Part shown: positions 32,714-41,996 of the stretch, in pieces | Numbering within the stretch: the stretch's first letter is position 1 | Layout of the letters: every line of letters starts with the position of its first letter | DNA from: Candidatus Mediterraneibacter surreyensis | GTDB taxonomy: Bacteria; Bacillota; Clostridia; Lachnospirales; Lachnospiraceae | Reading direction: 5' to 3' | Assembly (NCBI GenBank): GCA_019118885.1 | Contig: DWYB01000025.1 | Coordinates: 1 to 54,678 of the forward strand | Length of the DNA stretch: 54,678 bases | The notes under the pieces: model-generated | Database searches by the model: none | What the model saw: only the letters and a program-made list of their open reading frames with translations | What the model was told of the DNA's origin: nothing | Translations under genes and position numbers: made by a program

Positions 32714-33097
32714 ATGACGGGAGCGGGAGAAAAGAAGAACAAAAGACAGACCGGCGCATATTACGAGCGGGAAGCAGGCTGTTATCTTGAACAAATGGGA
32801 TATGAGATCCTTGAGTATAATTACAGATGCAGATCCGGGGAAATCGATATTGTTGCAAAAGACGGCGAATATGTGGTATTCTGCGAAGTGAAGTACCGTG
32901 CTGACGGGCGGAAGGGAAATCCTCTCGAAGCGGTTGACGTCAGAAAGCAGAAAGTGATCTTCCGCTGTGCAATGTATTATCTTACAGAGCATCATCTCGA
33001 TGACGCGCCCTGTCGATTTGATGTTATCGGAATTCAGGGAAAAGACGGGATGAAAGGTGCGGAAATAACATACATTAAAAATGCATTTACAGGATAA
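32714..33097 (+). CDS. yraN: YraN family endonuclease-like protein (UPF0102)
   Basis: The 127-residue protein has an N-terminal basic KKNKRQTG and the nuclease-like core YEREAGCYLEQMGYEILEYNYRCRSGEIDIVAKDGEYVVFCEVKYR, with the Asp/Glu-x-Lys motif of Holliday-junction-resolvase-like folds. The biological role is unsettled. It lies between rnhB and pgeF, as in many Firmicutes. The ATG at 32714 has only a weak upstream site (GACAGTT). Confidence 0.85.
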   Translation: MTGAGEKKNKRQTGAYYEREAGCYLEQMGYEILEYNYRCRSGEIDIVAKDGEYVVFCEVKYRADGRKGNPLEAVDVRKQKVIFRCAMYYLTEHHLDDAPCRFDVIGIQGKDGMKGAEITYIKNAFTG

Positions 33098-33124
33098 GTG
33101 CACAGAGACAAGAGAGGTGCAGAC

Positions 33125-33976
33125 ATGAGTTTAGGTCTGAACTATAAAAACGGGAAACATATATTTGATGAAGTGGAGAAAGAGACGCCCTATCTTTCGT
33201 ATCCGCTGTTTGGGAAAACCGGGCTGGTAAGACATGGATTTTCCACCCGGATGGGCGGAGTCAGCAAGGGATATTTTGCTTCTCTCAACCTGAGCTTTGA
33301 CCGGGGCGATGATAAGGAGGCGGTAATGGAAAATTTCCGGCGCATCGGGAAATCACTGGGTGTGCGCTGCGAAGATATGGTGCTCTCAAAGCAGACCCAT
33401 ACGACAAATGTGCGTATCGTTACGGAAGCAGACAGAGGAAAAGGAATCATAAAAGAACGGGATTATACAGATGTAGACGGTCTTGTGACTAACATTCCGG
33501 GAATCTGTCTTGTGACCTCCTATGCAGATTGTGTTCCGCTGTATTTTGTGGATCCGGTGCGCAGAGTCATCGGACTGAGTCATTCAGGATGGCGGGGTAC
33601 AGTAGGGAAGATCGGAAAAAAGACTATACAGCTCATGCAGGAAAAATTCGCTTCTGATCCCGCGGATATTCTTGCAGCAGTAGGACCGTCTGTCTGCATG
33701 GACTGCTATGAAGTCAGTTTTGATGTGATCGACAGGTTTAAAGAAAGCTTTGACGAAAAATACTGGGAAGAGCTCTTCTATGAGAAGCCTGACGGAAAAT
33801 ACCAGCTTGATCTCTGGAAAGCGAATGAACTGATCTTCCTCGAGGCGGGGATCGCTCCGGAGCATATCGCTGTGACAAATGTGTGTACGCATTGTAATAG
33901 TAAGATCCTTTATTCACATCGGGCTGCGGGAGATAAGAGGGGAAATCTCTGTGCATTTCTTGCGTTAAGGGAATAG
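33125..33976 (+). CDS. pgeF: PgeF/YfiH family peptidoglycan editing factor (laccase-domain)
   Basis: The 283-residue protein has the YfiH fold: HGFSTRMGGVS near residue 38, KQTHTTNV near 90, TSYADCVPLYF near 130 and LSHSGWRGT near 150. The histidine/cysteine zinc-site residues and the later CMDCYEVSFDV are present. The family was named for peptidoglycan editing and also has purine-nucleoside phosphorylase activity in some members. The start at 33125 is chosen because GAGAGGTGC lies about six bases before it; the longer frame from 33098 begins with a poor site. Confidence 0.85.
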   Translation: MSLGLNYKNGKHIFDEVEKETPYLSYPLFGKTGLVRHGFSTRMGGVSKGYFASLNLSFDRGDDKEAVMENFRRIGKSLGVRCEDMVLSKQTHTTNVRIVTEADRGKGIIKERDYTDVDGLVTNIPGICLVTSYADCVPLYFVDPVRRVIGLSHSGWRGTVGKIGKKTIQLMQEKFASDPADILAAVGPSVCMDCYEVSFDVIDRFKESFDEKYWEELFYEKPDGKYQLDLWKANELIFLEAGIAPEHIAVTNVCTHCNSKILYSHRAAGDKRGNLCAFLALRE

Positions 33977-34034
33977 TAACCAAGTGGGAGCAAATCAAGC
34001 GATTATCAGAAATTCAGGATGGAGGTGAAGAAAT

Positions 34035-35015
34035 GTGATCTATGATATCATGCAGATTGCCAGAAATACCATAACGGCTGCGACAGGTGCAACTAATGTA
34101 TCGGATGAATCCGTCAGCGATGTAATCGATTCTGCGGCAGAGGCCACAACTGAAGCTGCGCAGGAAGTAAATCAGTTCGTACAGTTTATAGAAGATAATA
34201 TACCTAATCTTATCGGATTTGGAATAAAGGTTATATTGGCTCTTGTATTTTTCTTCTTAGGAAGTAAGATTATCAAATGGATCCGGAAAATTGTGCATCG
34301 TTCTTTTGAACGTACGAATGTGGATGCCGGTGTTGCTCAGTTTGTGGATTCCATGTTGAAATTCGGCCTTTATGCACTGCTGATCTTTATGATCGCGACT
34401 AATTTCGGAATTGAGTCGTCTTCCATAGCGGCATTGATCGCGTCAGCCGGTGTTGCCATCGGCCTTGCCGTTCAGGGAAGCCTTTCAAATTTTGCCGGCG
34501 GCATTCTGATTCTGCTTCTTAAGCCGTTTGCGGTAGGTGATTATATCATAGTAACTCAGGAGGGGATCGAGGGAACGGTAAAAGAGATCCAGATCTTTTA
34601 TACAAAACTGGCAACTGTGGATAATCAGAGGGTTGTCGTCCCGAACAGTATATTGACCAGCAACAGCCTGACAAACGTAACAGCGCGGCCTGAGCGCCAG
34701 CTTGATCTGAAAGTTAGTATTGGCTATGATTCGGATCTGAAGAAAGCTAAGAAACTGATCGAGGATATGCTGTACAGCGATCCAAGTGTGATACAGGATG
34801 AGGATATCAAAGTATTTGTGGATTCGTTGGGCGACAGCGCTGTGATGATCGGGCTGAGAGCGTGGGTTAAGACAGAGGAATACTGGGCGACAAGATGGCG
34901 CCTGACAGAGCAGATCAAGCTTACTTTTGATGTGGAAGGAATCGAAATTCCGTACAATCAGCTTACCGTAAATGTGAAGGCAGAGCAGCCTGCACAGGCG
35001 GAAATAAAAAAGTAG
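34035..35015 (+). CDS. mscS: Small-conductance mechanosensitive channel, MscS family
   Basis: The 326-residue protein has about three N-terminal membrane helices (LIGFGIKVILALVFFFLG, MLKFGLYALLIFMIATNFG, ALIASAGVAIGLAVQGSLSNFAGGILILLLKP). The last is the glycine/alanine-rich pore helix of MscS, and a soluble beta/cage domain with VPNSILTSNSLTN follows. It releases solutes under hypo-osmotic shock. The start is GTG at 34035, with GGAGGTGA seven bases upstream. An ATGTGA mini-frame (34033-34038) lies right at the start and might modulate initiation. Confidence 0.9.
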   Translation: MIYDIMQIARNTITAATGATNVSDESVSDVIDSAAEATTEAAQEVNQFVQFIEDNIPNLIGFGIKVILALVFFFLGSKIIKWIRKIVHRSFERTNVDAGVAQFVDSMLKFGLYALLIFMIATNFGIESSSIAALIASAGVAIGLAVQGSLSNFAGGILILLLKPFAVGDYIIVTQEGIEGTVKEIQIFYTKLATVDNQRVVVPNSILTSNSLTNVTARPERQLDLKVSIGYDSDLKKAKKLIEDMLYSDPSVIQDEDIKVFVDSLGDSAVMIGLRAWVKTEEYWATRWRLTEQIKLTFDVEGIEIPYNQLTVNVKAEQPAQAEIKK

Positions 35016-35035
35016 AAGTTCGGTTTAAAAAATAG

Positions 35036-35064
35036 TTGAAATTTATGATAAAAAGAGATATAAT
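35036..35064 (+). promoter_or_regulatory. Sigma-A promoter of tRNA-Thr
   Basis: TTGAAA at 35036-35041, a 17-base spacer and TATAAT at 35059-35064, about 30 bases before the tRNA. Confidence 0.85.
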
Positions 35065-35094
35065 ATCAAAGGCTCGTCGAGATACGGGCCATAT

Positions 35095-35167
35095 GCCGGA
35101 ATAGCTCAGTCGGTAGAGCACTTCACTCGTAATGAAGGGGTCGTCAGTTCAAGTCTGATTTCCGGCT
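35095..35167 (+). tRNA. tRNA-Thr (anticodon CGU)
   Basis: The 73-nt cloverleaf has acceptor GCCGGAA/TTCCGGC, the D-arm with AGTCGGTAGAGC, anticodon stem CTTCA/TGAAG with loop CTCGTAA (anticodon CGT, reading ACG), and T-arm GTCAG-TTCAAGT-CTGAT. The discriminator is T. No CCA is encoded. It has its own promoter and terminator. Confidence 0.97.
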
Positions 35168-35180
35168 TTATCAGAAAAGA

Positions 35181-35217
35181 GGCGCAATCCCAGTGAATTC
35201 AAGGGGTTGCGCCTTTT
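35181..35217 (+). terminator. Intrinsic terminator after tRNA-Thr
   Basis: The arms GGCGCAATCCC (35181-35191) and GGGGTTGCGCC (35203-35213) are complementary with one G-T pair and are followed by TTTT. Confidence 0.85.
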
Positions 35218-35239
35218 ATAAAATAAGGAGGATGAGAAG

Positions 35240-35635
35240 ATGAAGCCATCGAAAGAGACAGTAGAACTGTTCCGGAATGATCGGTTCGCCACTGAAAACG
35301 GAGCGATGATCGAAGAAGTGGACGATCACTATGCAAAGTGCAGCCTTGTGATTGAGGACAAACATCGCAATGCCATGGGCGCGGTTATGGGCGGCGTATA
35401 CTTTACGCTTGCGGATTTTGCCCTTGCTGTTGCAAGCAACTGGCAGAAAATGGGGCATGTATCACTGAATTCCGAGATCACATATCTGACGGCGGCAAAA
35501 GGCGAAAAACTGATTGCGGAAGCGTCTTGCGTTAAGAACGGGAGAACGACTGGTTACTACCGAATCGATGTAAAGGATGAGCTTGGAAATCTGGCGGCGG
35601 CGGTGACAGCCACTACTTTCTGCGTGGCAAAATAA
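35240..35635 (+). CDS. PaaI-family hotdog thioesterase
   Basis: This 131-residue single hotdog domain has the family block NAMGAVMGGVYFTLADFALAVASN (catalytic Asp/Glu region near residues 45-68) and HVSLNSEITYLTAAKGEKLIAEA. It probably hydrolyses acyl- or aryl-CoA thioesters in the cytosol. AAGGAGGATGAG precedes the ATG. It is the second thioesterase of the window and unrelated in sequence to the one at 21926. It has a DUF362 protein gene downstream. Confidence 0.8.
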   Translation: MKPSKETVELFRNDRFATENGAMIEEVDDHYAKCSLVIEDKHRNAMGAVMGGVYFTLADFALAVASNWQKMGHVSLNSEITYLTAAKGEKLIAEASCVKNGRTTGYYRIDVKDELGNLAAAVTATTFCVAK

Positions 35636-35696
35636 AAACTGACATATGTCATAGTTTCTTTGAAAAATAAATATCAAGAGAGGAGAACATCAGAAT

Positions 35697-36821
35697 ATGG
35701 AGAAGTCAAAAGTATATTTTACAGATATGCGTGCGCTTCCGGGTACGAATCTTCCGGATAAACTGAAAAAACTGATACGCAAAGCGGGAATCGGGGAGAT
35801 TGATTTTGAGAAGAAGATGACCGCTATCAAGATCCATTTCGGAGAGCCGGGAAATCTTTCATTCCTGCGTCCGAACTATGCGAAAGCAGTTGCGGATGTG
35901 GTGAAAGAGCTGGGCGGACGCCCGTTCCTTACAGACTGCAATACACTGTATGTGGGCAGAAGAAAAGATGCGCTTGAGCATTTGAGCGCCGCTTATGAGA
36001 ACGGCTTCAATCTTCTTTCTACAGGATGCCATATTATCATCGGCGACGGACTGAAAGGAACTGATGACGTCAGCGTTCCTGTGGAAGGCGGTACATTAGT
36101 CAAAGAAGCGAAGATCGGAAAAGCTATCATGGACGCGGACGTGTTCATCAGTCTCTCGCATTTTAAAGGCCATGAGATGGCAGGATTCGGAGGGTGCTTT
36201 AAAAATATCGGTATGGGATGCGGAAGCCGTGCCGGCAAGATGGAACAGCACAACAGCGGAAAGCCGTCGGTGGATCAGTCGGTCTGCGTGGGATGCCGTG
36301 TCTGTTCCAGAAACTGTGCTCATGGCGCAATCTCATTTCCGGAGAAGAAGGCAGTCATCGATCATGAGAAATGCGTGGGATGCGGCCGGTGTCTTGGTGC
36401 ATGTAACTTCGATGCTATCTATAATGAGAACTCATCTGCAGTCAAAGAACTGAATATTAAGATGGCGGAGTATACGAAAGCTGTTGTGTCGGGACGTCCG
36501 GCGTTCCATATCAGCCTGGTTATAGATGTGTCTCCGTACTGCGACTGCCATCCGGAAAATGATGTTCCGATCCTGCCGGATGTGGGAATGTTTGCAAGTT
36601 TTGACCCTGTAGCACTGGATCAGGCCTGTGCCGATGCATGCAATGCGCAGCAGCCGATGCGGGGAAGCCTTCTTGATGAACACATCCATGAGGAAGGATT
36701 CTGCGACCACCACGACCATTTCGTGAATACTACGCCGGAGAGTGAATGGGAGACATGTCTTGCCCATGCGGAAGAGATTGGACTGGGAAGCAGGGAGTAT
36801 GAACTGATCGAGGTGAAATAA
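35697..36821 (+). CDS. DUF362 protein with two [4Fe-4S] ferredoxin clusters
   Basis: The 374-residue protein has an N-terminal DUF362 domain (AIKIHFGEPGNLSFLRPNY near 43; ISLSHFKGHEMAGFGGCFKNIGMGCGSRAGKMEQH near 150). Two ferredoxin motifs follow, CVGCRVCSRNCAHG near residue 197 and CVGCGRCLGACNFD near 226, for two [4Fe-4S] clusters. It is likely an electron-transfer or metal-handling protein in the cytosol; the substrate is unknown. The C-terminal half has several His and Cys residues (CDHHDHF) that might bind metal. Confidence 0.85.
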   Translation: MEKSKVYFTDMRALPGTNLPDKLKKLIRKAGIGEIDFEKKMTAIKIHFGEPGNLSFLRPNYAKAVADVVKELGGRPFLTDCNTLYVGRRKDALEHLSAAYENGFNLLSTGCHIIIGDGLKGTDDVSVPVEGGTLVKEAKIGKAIMDADVFISLSHFKGHEMAGFGGCFKNIGMGCGSRAGKMEQHNSGKPSVDQSVCVGCRVCSRNCAHGAISFPEKKAVIDHEKCVGCGRCLGACNFDAIYNENSSAVKELNIKMAEYTKAVVSGRPAFHISLVIDVSPYCDCHPENDVPILPDVGMFASFDPVALDQACADACNAQQPMRGSLLDEHIHEEGFCDHHDHFVNTTPESEWETCLAHAEEIGLGSREYELIEVK

Positions 36822-36923
36822 GCGCTTCGAAACATGATATGATGCGCTTCCGGCACAGAAAGCTGTTCTGCCGGATAAGGCGCGTGTGTATAGTGAAAAA
36901 GGAAAAGAGAGAGGAAAGTAACA

Positions 36924-38294
36924 ATGAAAAGAGAAAAATTCGGTTCCCGTATCGGGTTCATCCTCATATCAGCAGGATGTGCGATCGGGCTGGGAAATGT
37001 ATGGCGTTTCCCTTATATTACAGGACAATACGGCGGAGCGGCGTTTGTGCTTATCTATCTGGTGTGTCTCGTGCTGCTTGGGCTGCCGATCATGATCATG
37101 GAATTCTCCATCGGACGAGGCGCGGGCTGCAGTATTGCACGCGCGTTTGAAAGACTGGAGCCGCTTGGAACAAAATGGCACTGGTACAAATGGTTCGGTA
37201 TTGCAGGAAATTATCTCCTGATGATGTTCTATACGACAATCGGCGGCTGGCTGCTGATTTACCTGTTTAAGATGGGAGCAGGCAGCTTTGAAGGAATGGA
37301 TGCGACACAGATTGAAGGAGCGTTCGGAGACCTGATGGGACAGCCGGTTCTTATGACTGTGTGTATGGCAATTGTAGTAATTATGTGTTTCGGTATCGTA
37401 AGCCTTGGCCTTCAGAAAGGTGTGGAAGGCATTACCAAGATCATGATGGTACTCCTGTTCATCCTTCTGATCATCCTTGCAATCCGGTCTATCTTATTGC
37501 CGGGCGCAGGGGCAGGACTTGAGTTTTATCTCCTGCCGGATTTCGGCAAGATGAAAGAGGCTGGAATACTGGAAGTTGTATCAGCGGCCATGAACCAGTC
37601 ATTCTTTACACTGAGCCTTGGAATCGGTGCGATGGCAATCTTCGGAAGCTATATCGATAAAAAGAGAAGACTTGCCGGTGAGGCAGTGGCGATCACAGTG
37701 CTCGATACATGTGTTGCCCTGATATCAGGACTGATCATCTTCCCGGCCAGCTTTGCATTCGGCGTGAATCCGGACAGCGGCCCGAACCTGATCTTTATCA
37801 CCCTGCCGAATATCTTTAATTCCATGGCAGGCGGAAGACTCTGGGGAGCAATCTTCTTCCTCTGCATGTTTTTCGCGTCAGCGTCCACGATCATCGCCGT
37901 GTTCGAGAATATCATTGCATTTGCGATGGACCTGACCGGTTGTTCCAGAGGAAAAGCGGTAGCCATCAACCTAGTGGCAATCCTGCTTCTCTCCATGCCA
38001 TGCGTGCTTGGCTACAATGTGCTGAGCGGATTCCAGCCGTTCGGAGAAGGATCAGCAATACTTGATCTGGAAGACTTTATCGTAAGCAACAACCTCCTGC
38101 CTCTCGGAAGCCTTATATATGTACTCTTCTGTACCACACGCTACGGATGGGGCTGGAATAACTTCCTTGCCGAGGCAAATACAGGAGAAGGACCGAAATT
38201 CCCCAAATGGGTAAGACCCTACGTAACATTTATCGTACCCCTGATCGTAATCTTCCTGTTCGTACAGGGATATTGGAGTAAATTTGCAGGCTAG
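36924..38294 (+). CDS. Sodium-dependent symporter, SNF (NSS/LeuT) family
   Basis: This 456-residue protein has about eleven to twelve membrane helices. The N-terminus carries the SNF signature GFILISAGCAIGLGNVWRFPYITGQYGGAAF (unwound TM1 with the sodium site). Later helices follow the family order (GILEVVSAAMNQSFFTLSLGIGAMAIFGSYI). It is a Na+-coupled amino-acid transporter; the exact substrate (for example Trp, Leu or other) is not decided by sequence. AGAGAGGAAAGTAAC precedes the ATG. A strong terminator follows. Confidence 0.9.
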   Translation: MKREKFGSRIGFILISAGCAIGLGNVWRFPYITGQYGGAAFVLIYLVCLVLLGLPIMIMEFSIGRGAGCSIARAFERLEPLGTKWHWYKWFGIAGNYLLMMFYTTIGGWLLIYLFKMGAGSFEGMDATQIEGAFGDLMGQPVLMTVCMAIVVIMCFGIVSLGLQKGVEGITKIMMVLLFILLIILAIRSILLPGAGAGLEFYLLPDFGKMKEAGILEVVSAAMNQSFFTLSLGIGAMAIFGSYIDKKRRLAGEAVAITVLDTCVALISGLIIFPASFAFGVNPDSGPNLIFITLPNIFNSMAGGRLWGAIFFLCMFFASASTIIAVFENIIAFAMDLTGCSRGKAVAINLVAILLLSMPCVLGYNVLSGFQPFGEGSAILDLEDFIVSNNLLPLGSLIYVLFCTTRYGWGWNNFLAEANTGEGPKFPKWVRPYVTFIVPLIVIFLFVQGYWSKFAG

Positions 38295-38307
38295 GCTCAA
38301 GCCTTGC

Positions 38308-38367
38308 GTCATAAAAAAGAGTGTTCACATCATGCTTGCATGAATGTGGATACTCTTTTTTTATGAC
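38308..38367. terminator. Bidirectional terminator after the SNF symporter
   Basis: A 60-base near-perfect inverted repeat starts GTCATAAAAAAGAG and ends with its complement, with a central loop at 38335-38336. It has A-rich and T-rich ends on both strands, so it can stop transcription in either direction. Confidence 0.9.
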
Positions 38368-38370
38368 ATA

Positions 38371-38526
38371 GGGCGCAGCCCGTGAGCGAGATGGAGCGCG
38401 AAGCGCGGAATCGAGCTGCAAGGTTTGAGGCGGACGGGAGGAAGGGCGCAGCCCGTGAGCGAGATGGAGCGCAAAGCGCGGAATCGAGCTGCAAGGTTTG
38501 AGGCGGACGGGAGGAAAGGCGCAGTC
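38371..38526. repeat. Tandem 73-nt repeat, two full copies and a partial third
   Basis: Units at 38371-38443 and 38444-38516 differ at only a few bases (for example GCGCGAAGC versus GCGCAAAGC). A partial unit follows at 38517-38526. Each unit begins GGGCGCAGCCCGTGAGCGAG and ends GGCGGACGGGAGG. The 73-nt period is not a multiple of three, so it is not a coding repeat. No CRISPR spacers are seen. It lies between the symporter terminator and the galactanase leader. Confidence 0.9.
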
Positions 38527-38617
38527 CATACTTTTAGGAAATTTCATCAAAATCCCCGTCTGTATACTACTTATAAACTTTAAAAACAGTATTGATTGGA
38601 GAACAAAATAAGAAATA

Positions 38618-38766
38618 ATTTGCGCAATTCGATGTTGGTATTGCACAAATATTTAATGAAAAAATTAGAGAAAACATAGAAAATGTAAAAAATAATTGTC
38701 CGGAAATAGTAACAGATATATACTGATACAGGAGAAAAGCGCAATCGCTTGCTCGATTTATTGCGC
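38618..38766 (+). promoter_or_regulatory. TTGCGCAA-type inverted repeats upstream of the galactanase gene
   Basis: Two inverted pairs share the core TTGCGCAA: ATTTGCGCAAT (38618-38628) with ATTGCACAAAT (38640-38650), and GCGCAAT (38739-38745) with ATTGCGC (38760-38766). They could be operator sites or leader hairpins. The remaining sequence up to 38790 is A-rich with no other clear signal. No obvious sigma-A promoter stands out in 38527-38790. Confidence 0.4.
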
Positions 38767-38790
38767 AAAACTATAAAAGGAGATGAAGGA

Positions 38791-41700
38791 ATGAGTAAGA
38801 AAAAACGGAATCCATGGAAAAGAGCACTGGCACTTTTGATGTCGCTGTGCATGATCTGGAGCATGGCGGCATTTACCGTGTTTGCCGAGGAACCGGAGGG
38901 AGGAGACGATTACCATATTGAAGTTACAGTGGATAACGAGAATCCGAAAGCCGGCGACACAGTTCATTTTACGGCAAAAGTCATGAATGGAGATACTGAG
39001 ATAACAGATCTGGATGCAGCAGGTCTGAGTCTGTGGTGGTGGCCGGATCAGTGGACAAGCGGCTGCGAAGACGGACTGACGGATACTGCCCCAAGTGACA
39101 ACAGCGGCAGTGTATTCGAAGTCGATATGGCACTGCCGAGTGTGGGAAATTATTATATTGTGGCACAGCTGCAGCGCGATAAGAATGAGCTGACGAGAAC
39201 GGTAGTCTCTTTTACAACAACGGAAGCGGATACTCCGGACGAAGGGGATACGGATGGATATATTCAGGGTGAACTCAATGTGAAAAAAGTGGATGATCTC
39301 AGCGATGACTTTATCATGGGACTGGATATTTCCTCTGTGATTTCAGAATTCAACAGCGGGGTAACCTATCAGGATTTCGATGGAAATGTAATTAATAATA
39401 TCAGCGATTTCTGTAAATTTCTGAAAGAAGACTGCGGTATCACCCATATCCGTGTGCGTGTCTGGAATAATCCATACGACAGCGAAGGAAACGGATACGG
39501 CGGTGGAGACAACGACGTGGATACAGCAGTAGAGATCGCGAAAGGCTGCAAGGATGCAGGACTTAAGATGCTGATCGATTTCCACTATTCCGATTTCTGG
39601 GCAGATCCGAGTAAACAGCAGCCGCCGAAAGGATGGGAGAATTACAGTCTGGCGGAAAAAGAAGCAGCAATCGGCGATTTCACGACAGAATCTCTCGAAA
39701 AGATTGCAGCTACCGGTGCTGAGATTGATATGGTACAGGTCGGAAATGAGACAACCAACAGTTTTGTTGGCGAGACCGGAACAAACTATGCAGATATGTG
39801 CACATTGTTTAATGCGGGGGCAAAAGCGATTCGAGCATTTGATTCAGGGATTAAAATTGTGATCCACTTTACGAATCCGGAGCGGACGAACCAGCTTGTG
39901 AACTGGGCAGCGCGCCTTCAGGATAATAACGTAGATTATGATATCCTTGCAACATCGTATTACCCGTACTGGCATGGAACTCTGGAAAATCTGAAGAGTC
40001 AGTTTGAGACGGTTCGCGAGGAATATGGAAAAGACGTAATGGTGGCGGAGACGAGCTATGCATATACTCTCGCCGATACGGACGGACATGACAATACTGT
40101 GAGGGTAGGACAAAATGATACCGTAACTTCCTACGAATTCAGCGAACAGGGACAGGCAGACTGTATTCGTGATATTATCGCTGCGGTAAATGAAGCAGGA
40201 GGTCTCGGCGTTTATTACTGGGAGCCGGCATGGATCACAGTGGGAGATACTACCGGGCTGGAAGGAGAAGCGTATACTGCACAGGTAGAAGCAAATAAGG
40301 AGCTGTGGGAGACATATGGATCCGGCTGGGCATCCAGCTATTCCGGAGAATATGATCCGGACGATGCCGGGGTGTGGTACGGCGGATCGGCCGTGGATAA
40401 TCAGGCTATGTTCGGATCCGACGGCGCGGCCCTTGACAGCCTTCATGTATGGGAGTATGTGAAAACAGGAGCTGTATCCACCAAACTATCAGCAGAAACT
40501 ATAGAAAGCGTATCCGGGTCAATAGAGAAAAACGGAACCTATACCCTGCCGGATACAATTAACGTATCTTACAGTGACGGAACGACTGTCGCAGAACCGG
40601 TAGTGTGGAACAGCGATGATGTAGCTGCTGTAAATACAGCCATTCCGGAAACATATGTGATCCGCGGTACGGTTACATTTTCGAAAGAAATAACAGGAGG
40701 AAATTACGAGGGATTCACACAGGCGGAAACAACATATACGCTGACAGTGAAAGGAAAAGAAGAGTCAAATCTGATCACAGATGCAGATGCGGCAGGATTT
40801 GAGGATGGAACCGATTTTACTGTCAATAATATAGAGATACCAAATAGCGAAAACGTATATGAAGGAGAATCCAGTGCACACTGGTATCAAGCTGCAGGCG
40901 GTACCGGAAGTTTTGTCTATAATGAGCCTATCACACTGCAGCCGGGCTGGTATACTTTCAGTGTCGCTGCAATGGGCGAGACAGGAGATAAAGTATCTCT
41001 GAATATTCTGAATGAGTCAGATCAGGTACTCTTTGAAGGAAATGCAGCGGAACTTACAGGATGGACCAATAATCCGGATGAGTGGCTGAACCCGTCGGTG
41101 ACCTTTTATCTGGACAAGGAGACAACAGTGAAACTTCAGGGAACAGTTGAGATCCTTGCAGGAGGCTGGGGCGCAGTCGATAATATGCAGATGGTTTCCC
41201 ATGAAAGTTATGCATATACAGATAACGGAGATGGAACACATCAGCTTTTGTGCGGTGATTGCGGTGAAAAGCTGGAGGATGCCGTGGCGTGTACATTTGC
41301 AGCTTCATCTGTAACAGATGCTGCAGAAGGACAGTCAGCCTATGTAACATATACCTGTGCCTGCGGCGCTCAGGAGAACAAAGATGTTCCAGTTTCAATT
41401 ACGGGAATGACTGAAGAAGTGAGCCTGAAAACAGGCGAAAGCACGACACTGGATGCACAGATTGAAGCGGAAAGCATCCCGGAAGATGTAACGCTTCAGG
41501 AGTCGGGAACCTATGCGAGCAGTGATGAGAATGTGGTCAAAGTTGATGCGGATGGCCGCGTAACAGCTGCAGGCGAAGGCACCGCTTATATTACTTATAC
41601 AGTGAAAGGCAATGTTGCGCTTAATGGCAGTACGGAAGTATTTACCGCAGCGCAGAAGAGTATTGCGGTAAAGGTTACTGCGGCAGCAGAGCCGAATCCG

Positions 41701-41961
41701 GAACCAGATCCTTCTGATCCGGATAAAAAGCCGGAAACCGTACCGGCTCAGCCGGACAGCGGCACAGATGGAAATACAGATAATACAGGAGATAAACCAA
41801 AGGTGGAGAACACAATTCCTGCAGTCTTAGAACCATCATCCCAGAATGCTGTTCAGACTGGCGATGACGCTGTGTCTCCTATGATATGGATTGTACTTAT
41901 GGGTGTGTGCGCTTTTACTGTTACAGTAACTGCAGTAAAAGTAAGAAAGCACAGAGACTAA
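38791..41961 (+). CDS. Arabinogalactan endo-beta-1,4-galactanase (GH53), wall-anchored
   Basis: The mature enzyme is preceded by a signal peptide (KKKRNPWKRALALLMSLCMIWSMAAFTVFA). The order is an N-terminal Ig-like region (about 30-140) and a GH53 catalytic barrel (about 160-520) with acid/base Glu320 in GNETTN and nucleophile Glu420 in VAETSY. A Big_4-like segment near 570-640, a carbohydrate-binding-like beta region (about 650-820), a Cys-containing segment and a Big_2-like domain (ASSDENVVKVDADGRV) follow. A Pro/Asp linker comes next, then a sorting-type end: VQTGD, a hydrophobic helix and the basic tail KVRKHRD. It would cut galactan side chains of pectin at the cell surface. The start is ATG 38791 behind AAAGGAG. 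Confidence 0.9.
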   Translation: MSKKKRNPWKRALALLMSLCMIWSMAAFTVFAEEPEGGDDYHIEVTVDNENPKAGDTVHFTAKVMNGDTEITDLDAAGLSLWWWPDQWTSGCEDGLTDTAPSDNSGSVFEVDMALPSVGNYYIVAQLQRDKNELTRTVVSFTTTEADTPDEGDTDGYIQGELNVKKVDDLSDDFIMGLDISSVISEFNSGVTYQDFDGNVINNISDFCKFLKEDCGITHIRVRVWNNPYDSEGNGYGGGDNDVDTAVEIAKGCKDAGLKMLIDFHYSDFWADPSKQQPPKGWENYSLAEKEAAIGDFTTESLEKIAATGAEIDMVQVGNETTNSFVGETGTNYADMCTLFNAGAKAIRAFDSGIKIVIHFTNPERTNQLVNWAARLQDNNVDYDILATSYYPYWHGTLENLKSQFETVREEYGKDVMVAETSYAYTLADTDGHDNTVRVGQNDTVTSYEFSEQGQADCIRDIIAAVNEAGGLGVYYWEPAWITVGDTTGLEGEAYTAQVEANKELWETYGSGWASSYSGEYDPDDAGVWYGGSAVDNQAMFGSDGAALDSLHVWEYVKTGAVSTKLSAETIESVSGSIEKNGTYTLPDTINVSYSDGTTVAEPVVWNSDDVAAVNTAIPETYVIRGTVTFSKEITGGNYEGFTQAETTYTLTVKGKEESNLITDADAAGFEDGTDFTVNNIEIPNSENVYEGESSAHWYQAAGGTGSFVYNEPITLQPGWYTFSVAAMGETGDKVSLNILNESDQVLFEGNAAELTGWTNNPDEWLNPSVTFYLDKETTVKLQGTVEILAGGWGAVDNMQMVSHESYAYTDNGDGTHQLLCGDCGEKLEDAVACTFAASSVTDAAEGQSAYVTYTCACGAQENKDVPVSITGMTEEVSLKTGESTTLDAQIEAESIPEDVTLQESGTYASSDENVVKVDADGRVTAAGEGTAYITYTVKGNVALNGSTEVFTAAQKSIAVKVTAAAEPNPEPDPSDPDKKPETVPAQPDSGTDGNTDNTGDKPKVENTIPAVLEPSSQNAVQTGDDAVSPMIWIVLMGVCAFTVTVTAVKVRKHRD

Positions 41962-41996
41962 AAAGAATAAGTAAGAGAGAATAAAAAGAAGAAACT

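Noticed and set aside
36849-36875. Terminator between the DUF362 and SNF genes
   Set aside because: TCCGGCA/TGCCGGA forms a hairpin but has no T-run, so I do not call it a terminator.
38371-38526. Reading the 73-nt tandem repeat as a CRISPR array
   Set aside because: The units are adjacent with no spacers, and no cas genes are in the window.
38230-38646. A 138-residue minus-strand frame across the 73-nt repeat
   Set aside because: It crosses a terminator hairpin and a repeat whose period breaks the frame between units, and it has no ribosome site.
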